DNA from: Papillibacter cinnamivorans DSM 12816
GTDB taxonomy: Bacteria > Bacillota > Clostridia > Oscillospirales > Oscillospiraceae
Direction of reading: 5' to 3'
DNA: 64,000 nucleotides
Assembly: GCF_900176335.1 (NCBI RefSeq)
Contig: NZ_FWXW01000012.1
Coordinates: 1-64,000, forward strand
Position numbers and translations under genes: made by a program
Shown here: positions 25,189 to 34,296 of the stretch, one piece after another
Layout: each line of letters begins with the position of its first letter
Numbering within the stretch: position 1 is the stretch's first letter
Notes under the pieces: generated by a model
What the model was told of the DNA's origin: nothing
The model's database searches: none
The model's input: only the letters and a program-made list of their open reading frames with translations

Positions 25189-27291
25189 TTATTCTTCCAG
25201 ACGGAAATCGATCCGGCCGGAGGCAGCGTCCGAGGCAACACACTGCACCCGGAGGGAGAGGCCGAAGCTGAATTTCCGCCTTGGCACGCCTCCCGTAAGG
25301 GTCATATGGGCTTCGCTGTACTCGTATTCTCCGGGAAGCGCCTCCGTCGGAATCATGCCCTCCACGCTGTTGGGCAGCGTGACGAAAACGCCGAACCGCT
25401 GGACGCCCGAGACGACACCCTGGAAGACTTCGCCGATGTGGCCGCGCATGTATTCCGCCTTGTAGAGCTTTTCAATGTCCCGCTCCGCAGTTTCGGCAGC
25501 CACCTCCCGCTCCGAGGAGACCTCCGAGGCAAGAGCGGCAAACCGGGCGCTCTGTTCCTGGACGCGTCCTTCCAGCTTTCCGTCCAGCAGCAGCTTCAGC
25601 AGCCGGTGTACCGCCAGATCCGGATACCTTCGGATGGGAGACGTAAAATGGCAGTAGAATTCTGCTGCCAGGCCGAAGTGCCCCAGATTGGAAGGGGAAT
25701 ACCGGGCCTTCATCATGGAGTGCAGCAGCAGGCTGTTTACAAGCGGTTCCTCGGGTTTTCCCGCCGCGGCGTCAAGCACCGCCTGCATGGCGGTGGAGCT
25801 GGTGCCGGAAAGAGTATACCCCAGGGCGGAAATCACGGCGGAAAAGGCCTCCACCTTGGCGGGAGAGGGCTTTTCGTGGACCCGGTAGACGGTGGGCTTG
25901 TTCAGCCGGTTCATGTGCTCGGCCACGGTTTCGTTGGCGGCCAGCATAAATTCCTCTATGAGCTGCTCGGATACGCCCCGGGGCCGGAAGGTGATCTCCA
26001 TGGGCTCGCCGGATTCATTGCAGATGATCTTACTTTCGCTGGACTGGATACGCAGGGCGCCCCGAAGCGCGCGCTTTTTTTCCAGGATCGCTGCCAGCTC
26101 CGCCATTACCCGCAGAGTGGGAAGAATATTCTCGTAGCGTTGGGCCAAGGCGGGGTCCGCATCTGCCAGAAGCAGGTTGCAATTTTCATATGTCATGCGC
26201 TCTGTCGTACATATGACGCTTTTGTGGATGGAATGCTCCAAAATCGCCCCGTCGGGAGACAAAGTCATAAACACTGTCATAGTAAGCCGAGGGACCTTCG
26301 GATTGAGGGAACAGATGCCGTTGGAAAGCTCAGTGGGAAGCATGGGGATTACCTTGTCCGCGAAATAGACGGAGGTGCCCCGCCTGAGAGCTTCCAGATC
26401 CAGAGGGGAATCCTGGGTTACATAGTGACTGACATCGGCGATGTGAACTCCCAGAATGTAGTTCCCTTCCGGGCTCTTTTCCAGGGAAACCGCGTCGTCC
26501 AGATCCTTGGCGTCCGCGCCGTCGATGGTGAAAATAATTTTACCGCGCAGGTCCAGCCGGCCCGCCGGCAGAGGATCCGGCACCTCCTTCGGTACGCTCC
26601 GGGCCGCCGCGAGGACGGATGCGGGGAAGACCGGATCAATCCCCTGAATATAAAGGATAGCAGCCGCGGCGGCTTCACGGGTCCCGTCGCGGCCGAAAAC
26701 CGCACGGACGGTGCCCTGGCCTTCATGCCTTCCCATCCGCCCGTAACTGAACAAAGAGACGGCCACCTTGTCCCCGTCTTTGCCGCCGCGGGATCGGGCC
26801 GCGGTCACCTCGATGGAGGAGGGAAGCCGCCGGTTATCAGGTTCCAGATGGGCGTGGCGCCGGTTGCGAACCAGCCGGCCCGTTACGACTTTGTTCTCCC
26901 GGGACAGTATTTTTTCAACAGCCGCGGCGCGCCGGCCGCCGGTAGCCGGTCCCGATTCGGGAAGAATCAGGACCTTGTCTCCGTGCCAGGCGCCTTTCGT
27001 GGCTCCCGGCGGGATAAAAAAGTCCGCTCCGCCGTCTTCCGGCGTCACGAAACCGAACCCTCTCCCCGTGGACTGAAACCTGCCCGTGACATACCCCAGA
27101 GAGGCGGGAAGCAGGTATTTTCCCCGCCTGGAGGTCATAAGAAGGCCCTCCTCCTCCAGCTGCCGGAGAGCTTCGCCCACCTCGCTGCGAAGCGGTCCCG
27201 GATTCAGCTTCGACGAGACCTCCGTTAGGGTCATGACCGTGCCTGGACGGGATTGAAAAAGGGCCAAAATGGCTTCTTTCAGTTCCTTCAT
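25189..27291 (-). CDS. rnr: Ribonuclease R
   Basis: 700-aa 3'-5' exoribonuclease of the RNB family. The N-terminal helix-turn-helix-like domain is followed by cold-shock domains (TGRFQSTGRGFGFVTPEDGG). The RNB catalytic core carries the Mg-binding segment FTIDGADAKDLDDAVSLEK and the family block HFTSPIRRYPDLAVHRLL. A C-terminal S1 domain (IGEVFQGVVSGVQRFGVFV) ends the protein. It degrades structured RNA and takes part in tmRNA-linked decay; smpB is not within this window. GAGAGGAAG precedes the ATG. Downstream of secG on the same strand, but separated from it by a terminator. Confidence 0.95.
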   Translation of the reverse strand: MKELKEAILALFQSRPGTVMTLTEVSSKLNPGPLRSEVGEALRQLEEEGLLMTSRRGKYLLPASLGYVTGRFQSTGRGFGFVTPEDGGADFFIPPGATKGAWHGDKVLILPESGPATGGRRAAAVEKILSRENKVVTGRLVRNRRHAHLEPDNRRLPSSIEVTAARSRGGKDGDKVAVSLFSYGRMGRHEGQGTVRAVFGRDGTREAAAAAILYIQGIDPVFPASVLAAARSVPKEVPDPLPAGRLDLRGKIIFTIDGADAKDLDDAVSLEKSPEGNYILGVHIADVSHYVTQDSPLDLEALRRGTSVYFADKVIPMLPTELSNGICSLNPKVPRLTMTVFMTLSPDGAILEHSIHKSVICTTERMTYENCNLLLADADPALAQRYENILPTLRVMAELAAILEKKRALRGALRIQSSESKIICNESGEPMEITFRPRGVSEQLIEEFMLAANETVAEHMNRLNKPTVYRVHEKPSPAKVEAFSAVISALGYTLSGTSSTAMQAVLDAAAGKPEEPLVNSLLLHSMMKARYSPSNLGHFGLAAEFYCHFTSPIRRYPDLAVHRLLKLLLDGKLEGRVQEQSARFAALASEVSSEREVAAETAERDIEKLYKAEYMRGHIGEVFQGVVSGVQRFGVFVTLPNSVEGMIPTEALPGEYEYSEAHMTLTGGVPRRKFSFGLSLRVQCVASDAASGRIDFRLEE

Positions 27292-27449
27292 GCAAGACTT
27301 CCTCTCTTAATACAGACGGCGGCGCATTCCGTCGCCTTCGACGGCTGCGGAAAGCGGCCGGGCTGTTGTATATAATAAGGTGAGGTGTGATATATGGCAT
27401 CGTTTGCGGTTTTGCCCAAAGGGCGGGAGCAAACTGCGCCGTCAAGCCA

Positions 27450-27482
27450 GGTATAATAGCTGTATTACAAAGCTATTATACC
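27450..27482. repeat. 12-bp inverted repeat with TATAAT in both arms
   Basis: GGTATAATAGCT and its complement separated by 9 bases in the rnr-secG gap. Each arm contains TATAAT or its complement. It may be an operator or part of the rnr promoter; no good -35 was found on the minus strand. Confidence 0.5.
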
Positions 27483-27493
27483 ACAGAATAAGA

Positions 27494-27526
27494 CAAAAAA
27501 ACTCTCCCCTCTGAAAGGGAAGAGTT
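27494..27526 (-). terminator. Terminator after secG
   Basis: Minus-strand stem AACTCT-CCCT/AGGG-AGAGTT followed by six or seven T. Confidence 0.75.
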
Positions 27527-27560
27527 TGTGTATCGGATTTTGTATTAAACCGGAACGGGC

Positions 27561-27788
27561 CTATATCAGGTTCAGAATCAGGGTCAGCACGATAAAACCG
27601 ACGGCAACCCAGGTTGTCATTTTGGCTAGCCTTGCGTCCCAGGTCTTCGCCTGGTTCTTGGCCATAAAGGTGTCCGCCATGCCGGAAATAGCGCCGGATA
27701 GACCCGCGCTCTTGCCGGACTGCATGAGGACCACCAGTATCAAAAAGATGGATGTGCAAACCTGAATGATTGTAAGGGCCAGCTTCAT
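27561..27788 (-). CDS. secG: Preprotein translocase subunit SecG
   Basis: 75-aa membrane protein with two hydrophobic helices (LTIIQVCTSIFLILVVLMQ and WVAVGFIVLTLILNLI) and the conserved QSGKSAGLSGAISG loop between them. It assists SecYE channel function together with SecA, encoded elsewhere in this window. GGAGG is 5 bases before the ATG. It has a 160-base leader from a clear promoter. Confidence 0.93.
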   Translation of the reverse strand: MKLALTIIQVCTSIFLILVVLMQSGKSAGLSGAISGMADTFMAKNQAKTWDARLAKMTTWVAVGFIVLTLILNLI

Positions 27789-27953
27789 GTAAACCTCCCA
27801 GCGCCGCGTAACGGATTCCTAATGGTTATAAACGCTGCGGCTGCCGCTTTTTGCGGCGAACGGCGCGCCGAAATATCTCCCGGGCGGACAGTGCAGCCCG
27901 ATTTCTGCAAAGTGTCGGACGACCCGGACGGGCCATATCCAAACGTAAAACAT

Positions 27954-27982
27954 ATAATACCACAGACCAAGGCATATTTCAA
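27954..27982 (-). promoter_or_regulatory. Promoter of secG
   Basis: TTGAAA (27977-27982), 17-base spacer, TATTAT (27954-27959) on the minus strand. The 160-base leader between it and secG shows no recognisable element. Confidence 0.6.
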
Positions 27983-28074
27983 GTACATTCTTTCGGATGA
28001 CCCCAAGGATTTTTCCCAAAAGGGAGCCGAAACATGATATGTAGGCTGATATTGAAAAAGAAAATAAAAATATA

Positions 28075-28113
28075 GAACAATTGTTTGCATTCCGAGACAA
28101 GCTGTGATATAAT
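28075..28113 (+). promoter_or_regulatory. lexA promoter overlapped by an SOS box
   Basis: TTGCAT (28085-28090), 17-base spacer, TATAAT (28108-28113). The sequence GAACAATTGTTTG (28075-28087) fits the Gram-positive LexA box pattern GAAC-N4-GTTYG and overlaps the -35, the expected position for LexA autorepression. The leader is about 130 bases long. Confidence 0.7.
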
Positions 28114-28249
28114 TCCATTGATGGCAGAATCCATAAGCCATTATTAAGCCATCCTCGTTCTGCGGACAATTCGACAGGGCCCCGGCGGCGGTATCCTGAA
28201 AAAGGATTTGGTTTATACTCCCGTATGTTTGGAATGGAGTGCTGGATAT

Positions 28250-28840
28250 ATGAAACGGCTCACAGCGAAACAGCAGCAGATCTACGACTATATTGCCCTT
28301 TCGGTTCAGGAACGGGGCTACCCCCCTTCCGTCCGGGAGATCGGCGAAGCGGTGGGGTTAAAATCCCCCTCCACGGTGCATTTTCACCTGAAAGCGCTGG
28401 AACGGGACGGACTTCTGGAAAAGGACGCGGGGAAGGGCAGGGCGATTTCCCTGACTGGGCACGGCGGGGAGCCGGACAAGGTGCCCCTTTTGGGAAATGT
28501 TGCGGCAGGCTCGCCCATTCTGGCGGAAGAACTGGTGGAGGAATACATTACCTTTGACACCGGCGGGCTTTCCGGGGAGCACTTTGCCCTCCGGGTCAGG
28601 GGCGAGTCCATGATCGACGCAGGGATCCTGCCGGGAGACCTGGTGGTGGTCCACAGGCAGAACACGGCACAAAATGGAGAAATCGTGGTGGCTTTATTGG
28701 AGGACGAGGCGACGGTCAAGCGCTTGAGCCGGAAAAATGGAAAGATCCTCCTTGTGCCCGAAAACCCGGATTACGAGCCCATCGACGGGACGGGAGCCGA
28801 AATTCTGGGCAAGGTGACGGCGGTGCTCCGGTACTATTGA
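28250..28840 (+). CDS. lexA: LexA repressor
   Basis: 196-aa SOS repressor and self-cleaving protease. The N-terminal winged helix-turn-helix (YPPSVREIGEAVGLKSPSTVHFHLKAL) is followed by the cleavage site Ala-Gly in VAAGSP, the catalytic Ser in GESMID and the catalytic Lys in EATVKRL. It is cleaved when RecA is activated by DNA damage. The start at 28250 is chosen to match the family opening KRLTAKQQQIYDYI; the ribosome site GGAGTG is 8 bases upstream. The SOS box at its own promoter supports autoregulation. No DNA-repair gene is adjacent. Confidence 0.95.
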   Translation: MKRLTAKQQQIYDYIALSVQERGYPPSVREIGEAVGLKSPSTVHFHLKALERDGLLEKDAGKGRAISLTGHGGEPDKVPLLGNVAAGSPILAEELVEEYITFDTGGLSGEHFALRVRGESMIDAGILPGDLVVVHRQNTAQNGEIVVALLEDEATVKRLSRKNGKILLVPENPDYEPIDGTGAEILGKVTAVLRYY

Positions 28841-28852
28841 TAAAAAGCAATC

Positions 28853-28890
28853 AAAAGGCGGTCCGGGTTTTCGGACCGCCTTTTTTATTT
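28853..28890. terminator. Bidirectional terminator between lexA and purL
   Basis: Stem AAAAGGCGGTCCG/CGGACCGCCTTTT with six-base loop, T-rich on both strands. Confidence 0.85.
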
Positions 28891-28895
28891 TTGGA

Positions 28896-31800
28896 TTATC
28901 TGTAATAGGCTGCGCCCGATTCGAAGACGGGCATATGCTTGTTGCCGGGGAGGTTGACGGCCACGAAGTCCCCCCGCCGCTCGATGTGCCCCATTTTGCC
29001 GAACACGCGACCGTCTGGGCTGAACAGCCCTTCCACGCAGAGCAGAGAGCCGTTGGGATTGACGGAGATGTCCATGCTGGGCCTGCCGCCGACGTCTGTG
29101 TACTGGGTTGCGATCTGCCCGCTTTTCTGAAGGGAAGCAAGGGAAGTTTCCGATGCCACGAAACGGCCCTCCCCATGAGACACCGGTACCGCGTGCAGAT
29201 CTCCCACCTGGCTGAGGGACATCCAGGGAGAGTGGACCGAGGCGACCCGGGTGGTAACGTAGCGGGACTGGTGCCGTCCGATGAGATTGTAAGTCAGAGT
29301 GGGGAAGGTTTCGTCCACCTCGCGGATTTCCCCGTGTGTGATGAGCCCCAGCTTGATAAGAGCCTGGAACCCGTTGCAGATGCCCAGAACCAGGCCGTCC
29401 CGGGTGTGCAGAAGCTCATGCACCGCGTCCCGGATCTGAGGATTCCGCAAGAAAGCGCAGATGAACTTGCCGGAACCGTCCGGTTCGTCGCCGCCGGAAA
29501 ACCCGCCTGGGATGACAATCATCTGGCTTTGGCGGATGGAGCGCTCCAGGGCGTCCACCGATTCGGTAAGCGTCTGCGCCGTCAGATTGCGGACCACCAG
29601 AATTTCCGGCTCGATTCCCGCCCTGCGCAGAGCCCGGGCCGTGTCGTATTCGCAGTTGGTGCCGGGGAAGACGGGAATGACGGCCCTGGGCGCGGCAAAT
29701 TTCTTTCCGGCGGTATAAGAAGGGCGCTTTTCAAAGGAAACGGCGGAAGCGGCGCCGCCGGCGGCGGCCCGGGTGGGATAGACCGATTCCAGCACATTCT
29801 CCCAGAGAGGGATCAGCTCATCCAGGGAAACAGCGGTGTCTCCAAGCATAAGGGCTTCTTTTTCGTCCGTATACCCCAGAAGGACAGCCCCCTCCACCTC
29901 CCGGGAGCACTCGGCGAGGATCCCGCCGCAGTTGGCCCGGAAAAAGAGGTCGGGATCGATTCCCGGGGCGGCGGCAAAGCCGATCCGGTTGCCCAGAGAC
30001 ATTTTTAAAATGCCTTCCGCCGCGCCCCTCGAAGAAAGAGCCCAGGCGGAAGCGACAAAACCCTGGGAAGCAAGGGCATGGAACCTGTGCCAGAGGGCCT
30101 TGGTCCCGGCGTAATCCCCGTCGGGAGCGGAGAACAGATAGACCGGCCGGCCGGGAGTCTTGAATTCCGGCGATAAGACCCCGGATGCTTTCGCCGGCGA
30201 TATGGCAAAGGAAATGAGGGTGGGTGGCACGTCCAGATCGAGGAAGGAACCTGACATGGAGTCCTTGCCTCCGATGGCGGCGACCCCGAGGCCCATCTGG
30301 GCGGAAAAGGCGCCCAGAAGCGCGGCGAAAGGCTTGCCCCAGCGAAGGGGTTCGTCCCGCAGACGCTCGAAGTATTCCTGGAAAGTCAGATAGGCCGTAT
30401 CCGGGTCGCATCCCGCAGCCGTGAGCCGGGCCAGAGATTCCGTCACGGCCGCCGCGGCACCCAGAAAGGGATTGGCTAAGGAAAGATCCGGATCAAACCC
30501 GAAAGACATCACCGTGCAGTCTTCCGTTTCTCCTTCCGCAGGCAAAAGGGCCGCCATTACCTGGGTGGGGGTGAGCTGCGTCATTCCGCCGTAGGGCATC
30601 AGAATGCTCCCGGCGCCGATGGAGCCGTCGAACCGCTCCCCCAGCCCCCGGCGGGAACAGACGGCCGGATCCGCTGCGAGGCGTCTGAGCCGGTCCTCCG
30701 GGCTATTCCCGGACGAAGGCTGAGCCGGCGTATTCATGCGGGGGACGCGGACGAAGGAATGCTTGTCCGCCCCGTTGGTATTGAGAAATTCCCTTGAAAC
30801 ATTGACGATGATATCGCCCCTCCAGCGCATGACCAGACGGGGAGAGGCGGTAACGGCTGCGACCTGGTAGGCCTCCAGATTTTCGCCTTCCGCCGCCCGG
30901 ATGAAGGCAGCCGCGTCCTCTGCTGCGACCACCACGGCCATCCGTTCCTGGGATTCGGAGATGGCAAGCTCGGTTCCGTCCAGCCCCTCGTATTTTTTCC
31001 GGACAAGACTGAGGTCGATGTCCAGGCCGTCGGCCAGCTCCCCGATTGCCACGGAGACGCCGCCGGCCCCAAAATCGTTGCACCGTTTGATTATCCGGGT
31101 GACCGAGGGGTTCCGGAAGAGCCGCTGGATTTTCCGCTCCTCCGGGGCGTTGCCCTTCTGAACCTCGGCGGCGCACTCAGTGAGGGACTCCAGGTTATGG
31201 GTCTTGGAGGAGCCGGTGGCTCCGCCGATCCCGTCCCGGCCCGTGCGCCCCCCCAGAAGGATGATGACATCCCCTGGCACCGGTTCCAGGCGCACCACAT
31301 GCTCGGCCGGCGCGGCTCCCACCACGGCCCCCACCTCCATGTGCTTGGCGATGTAGCCGGGGTGATAGATCTCGTGGACGATCCCCGTTGCCAGCCCGAT
31401 CTGGTTGCCGTAAGAGGAATAGCCGGCGGCGGCCGTGACGGCGATCTGCCGCTGGGGCAGCTTTCCGGGCAGCGTGTCCGCCATGGGCGCCCGGGGATCC
31501 CCGCACCCGGTGAGGCGCATGGCCTGATAAACGTAGGCTCTGCCGGAAAGCGGATCCCGGATGGCGCCCCCGACACAGGTGGCGGCGCCGCCGAAGGGCT
31601 CGATCTCCGTGGGATGGTTGTGCGTTTCATTTTTAAAGAGAACCAGCCAGTCCTGATCCGTTCCGTCTACCCGGGCCTTGACCCGGACGGTACAGGCGTT
31701 GATTTCCTTGGAAAGATCCAGCATGGGAAGAAGGCCCCGCGCACGAAGCGCTTTGGCGCCCAGGGTCGCAATGTCCATCAGGGTTTGCGGGCGCGCGGAA

Positions 31801-32597
31801 TCCTTATCTCCGTACACCTCCCGCCGGACGTCCAGGTACTGCCGGTAAGCATTCAAAACGGCGGGGTCCTCGATTTCCGCCCGGTCGATATGGGTGGCGA
31901 AGGTGGTGTGCCGGCAGTGATCCGACCAGTAGGTGTCCACCAGCTTGAGTTCCGTCACGGTGGGATCCCGCCCTTCCGTGTCCCGGAAATAGGTCTGCAA
32001 AAAGCGAAGATCGGCAAGGTCCATGGCAAGGCCGTACCGGGCGAGCAGTTCCTCGAGGCCGGTCTCGTTCAATGCGGTAAATCCCGCGATTACCGGTACA
32101 GTATCGGGCGCGGGATACTCCTGCCGCAGAGTCGCCGGCTTTTTCAGAGAGGCCTCCCGGCGCTCCACGGGATTGATGAGATGTCCGCGGATCCGCTCTT
32201 TTTCCTGCTCGGTGAGGCTGCCCCCCAGAAGGTACACCTTGGCGGCGGAAACCAGAGGCCGGCTGCCGCAGGTGAGGATCTGGATACACTGGGCGCAGGA
32301 ATCGGCCCGCTGGTCGTATTGGCCGGGAAGAGCTTCCACGGCGAGAACAAAACAGGGTTCCTTTGCCTCCGGCATGTCCTCGTCGTAACAGTCGTCGCAC
32401 TGGGGCTCTGAAAAGACCGTTTCCCGGGCGGCCCGGTAAATCTCCCCGTCGATTCCTTCCACGTCGTACCGGTTGAGAATCCGCACGGATTTAAGAGAAG
32501 CGATGCCCAGCTGTTCCCGCAGCTCCCGGCAAAGTCCCTCGGCTTCCACGTTGAAGCCCCCGCGTTTTTCCGTAAAACATCTGTAGACCGACTGCAT
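28896..32597 (-). CDS. purL: Phosphoribosylformylglycinamidine synthase, single-chain
   Basis: 1233-aa large-type FGAM synthase combining the PurS-, PurL- and PurQ-equivalent parts. It makes FGAM from FGAR, ATP and glutamine, the fourth step of purine synthesis. The synthetase half includes KNETHNHPTEIEPFGGAATCVGG and LKLVDTYWSDHCRHTTF. The C-terminal glutaminase contains FPGTNCEYDTA, IPGGFSGGDE and the catalytic Cys in LGICNGFQAL. This long form is common in clostridia, whereas Bacillus uses three separate proteins. GGAGG is 7 bases before the ATG at 32597. No other pur gene is adjacent; purF lies 12 kb away. Confidence 0.95.
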   Translation of the reverse strand: MQSVYRCFTEKRGGFNVEAEGLCRELREQLGIASLKSVRILNRYDVEGIDGEIYRAARETVFSEPQCDDCYDEDMPEAKEPCFVLAVEALPGQYDQRADSCAQCIQILTCGSRPLVSAAKVYLLGGSLTEQEKERIRGHLINPVERREASLKKPATLRQEYPAPDTVPVIAGFTALNETGLEELLARYGLAMDLADLRFLQTYFRDTEGRDPTVTELKLVDTYWSDHCRHTTFATHIDRAEIEDPAVLNAYRQYLDVRREVYGDKDSARPQTLMDIATLGAKALRARGLLPMLDLSKEINACTVRVKARVDGTDQDWLVLFKNETHNHPTEIEPFGGAATCVGGAIRDPLSGRAYVYQAMRLTGCGDPRAPMADTLPGKLPQRQIAVTAAAGYSSYGNQIGLATGIVHEIYHPGYIAKHMEVGAVVGAAPAEHVVRLEPVPGDVIILLGGRTGRDGIGGATGSSKTHNLESLTECAAEVQKGNAPEERKIQRLFRNPSVTRIIKRCNDFGAGGVSVAIGELADGLDIDLSLVRKKYEGLDGTELAISESQERMAVVVAAEDAAAFIRAAEGENLEAYQVAAVTASPRLVMRWRGDIIVNVSREFLNTNGADKHSFVRVPRMNTPAQPSSGNSPEDRLRRLAADPAVCSRRGLGERFDGSIGAGSILMPYGGMTQLTPTQVMAALLPAEGETEDCTVMSFGFDPDLSLANPFLGAAAAVTESLARLTAAGCDPDTAYLTFQEYFERLRDEPLRWGKPFAALLGAFSAQMGLGVAAIGGKDSMSGSFLDLDVPPTLISFAISPAKASGVLSPEFKTPGRPVYLFSAPDGDYAGTKALWHRFHALASQGFVASAWALSSRGAAEGILKMSLGNRIGFAAAPGIDPDLFFRANCGGILAECSREVEGAVLLGYTDEKEALMLGDTAVSLDELIPLWENVLESVYPTRAAAGGAASAVSFEKRPSYTAGKKFAAPRAVIPVFPGTNCEYDTARALRRAGIEPEILVVRNLTAQTLTESVDALERSIRQSQMIVIPGGFSGGDEPDGSGKFICAFLRNPQIRDAVHELLHTRDGLVLGICNGFQALIKLGLITHGEIREVDETFPTLTYNLIGRHQSRYVTTRVASVHSPWMSLSQVGDLHAVPVSHGEGRFVASETSLASLQKSGQIATQYTDVGGRPSMDISVNPNGSLLCVEGLFSPDGRVFGKMGHIERRGDFVAVNLPGNKHMPVFESGAAYYR

Positions 32598-32666
32598 GCC
32601 ATTACCTCCAGTAATTTGCTTGAATTGCCGATAAAATCGCACTGCTGCGTATAAGATCTCTTGTTT

Positions 32667-34244
32667 TTAAGAAGAAGTCCCCTGCGTCCAGGCGGAAAGG
32701 TTGTAAAACACGTTTTGCTGCGTGGGTTCCAGCCCGGAGTAGGCGCCCTCCCGGGTAAGCATCGACTGATTTTTAAAACAGATGGGGATAAAAGGCGCCT
32801 GCTGACAGAAGGTGGAATAAAGCGCGGCGGCTATGGTCCCCCGGTTTTGGTACGGCGCCGCGGCAAGAGAGGCAAAAAGCCCGTCCAGCTTGGTATCGCT
32901 GAATTTCCCATAGTTGAGAGCTCCGCCGGTGGCGGCTAGAGACGTAAGGTTGAAATCGGTCGTGAGCTTGACCTCCCCCAGATAGAGGTCGAAGTCGCCC
33001 TTTTCAAGAGCCGTGAGATAGTCTTCCCAGGCAAGCTTTTTTACCTCGATGGCGATGCCGTACTGGGAAAAGGAGGCGGCGATGTGTTCCGCCATGGAAA
33101 CCTTGAAGCTGCTTTCCGAATTTACCAGCAGGGTGGCGGAGATGGCCGCTTCCCTGCCGCCGGAATTGGCGTCCAGTACGCCGTCCTCATCGCTGTCCGT
33201 ATAGCCCGCCTCCGCGAGGGCGGAAAACATGGCTTCCTCCGAATAGGAGTATTTTTCCGCAAGTGTGCTGTCGTAAAGAGGACTCGCTGGGTTTACGGGA
33301 AGGGCGGACGCCTGGGCGTGCCCGGAAAGAAGGCCCGTAACGATGAAGTCCCGGTCGATGCCAAGGCCGAAGGCGCGCCGCACAGCGGCATTGGAGAAAA
33401 CGGATGACACCTCTGCGTTGAATCCGATATACTGCAGGATGGTGGTGGGGTACTCGGTGACGTCGTAATTTCCGGAAAACATGGGAGCGTCCGTCCCTGT
33501 GAGGTCGGTGCTCACCAGTTGAATGAGATTGGAACCCAGATCCTGAATCAGCAGATCCGATCCCCGGACCTCCACCAGACCAATCCGGTCGAAGGGCATG
33601 GGAAGTCCCTGCCACCAGTCGCTGCGCAAAACGAGGGATTCCCCGTCGCCGGACGAAAGAACATACGGCCCAGTGCCCGGCGGGGCCGAGGAGCCGGCCG
33701 TCCCGTTTTGAATGATGGGAATGTCCAGAAGAACGGGAAAGGCGCTGTCGGCCGTATTCAAAGTTACAATTACCGTAAGTTCCCCCTCCGCCTTCACCGA
33801 CTGCACCTTGGAAAGCCTTTCGGAATAGAGGGAAGAGGTCCTTGCCTGCTCCAGGGAATAGACCGCGTCCGCCGCGGTAAGCAAAGAGCCGCCGCTGAAG
33901 GTAACGCCGGTACGGAGGGTAAACCGGAAAGTGATGTTGTCCAGGGTGGTGTAGCTTTCACAAAGCAGGGGAACAGGGGAAAAACTCCTGTCCAGCTGAA
34001 AGAACCCCTCGTACAGAAGCGGGCCCAGGGTGAGATTGATCCGGTTGGTTCCCGTGAGAGGGTTCAGGGGATCGGCTGGATCAAAGGGCAGAGAAAGCAC
34101 AAATTCCCCGGCTTCCCCGCCGGAGACCTCCGGAGACGGAGAAGCCTGGGAGCCGTCTTTGTTCCCTGCGCAGCCGGAAAACAGGATGCATGCCGCGGAC
34201 ACTGCCAGGAACACAGATGTAAGTTTCCGAAGCCTTCGAGACAT
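32667..34244 (-). CDS. Peptide ABC transporter substrate-binding lipoprotein (orphan)
   Basis: 525-aa solute-binding protein of family 5 (dipeptide/oligopeptide/nickel type). The signal peptide has the lipobox LFSGC. Family blocks are DPLNPLTGTNRINLTLGPLLYEGFFQ, a FRFTLRTGVTFSGGSLLTAADAVYS segment and NAAVRRAFGLGIDRDFI. It would capture peptides outside the cell, yet no permease or ATPase genes are present, so its membrane partners are encoded elsewhere. GGAAAGGA precedes the ATG at 34244. It sits between pgeF and purL with a gap of about 50-70 bases on each side. Confidence 0.88.
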   Translation of the reverse strand: MSRRLRKLTSVFLAVSAACILFSGCAGNKDGSQASPSPEVSGGEAGEFVLSLPFDPADPLNPLTGTNRINLTLGPLLYEGFFQLDRSFSPVPLLCESYTTLDNITFRFTLRTGVTFSGGSLLTAADAVYSLEQARTSSLYSERLSKVQSVKAEGELTVIVTLNTADSAFPVLLDIPIIQNGTAGSSAPPGTGPYVLSSGDGESLVLRSDWWQGLPMPFDRIGLVEVRGSDLLIQDLGSNLIQLVSTDLTGTDAPMFSGNYDVTEYPTTILQYIGFNAEVSSVFSNAAVRRAFGLGIDRDFIVTGLLSGHAQASALPVNPASPLYDSTLAEKYSYSEEAMFSALAEAGYTDSDEDGVLDANSGGREAAISATLLVNSESSFKVSMAEHIAASFSQYGIAIEVKKLAWEDYLTALEKGDFDLYLGEVKLTTDFNLTSLAATGGALNYGKFSDTKLDGLFASLAAAPYQNRGTIAAALYSTFCQQAPFIPICFKNQSMLTREGAYSGLEPTQQNVFYNLSAWTQGTSS

Positions 34245-34296
34245 GACAAGTCCTTTCCGAAGCTTTATGTGTACTCCCTTAATAAGAGCCGGCCGA

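Noticed and set aside
25162-27228. 688-codon open frame on the plus strand across rnr
   Set aside because: Antisense shadow of ribonuclease R caused by codon bias; no recognisable domain.
27394-27456. 20-codon reading frame with a good ribosome site (GAGGTG) in the rnr-secG gap
   Set aside because: No convincing -35, no conserved protein, and its 3' end runs into the inverted repeat; too short to support without expression data.
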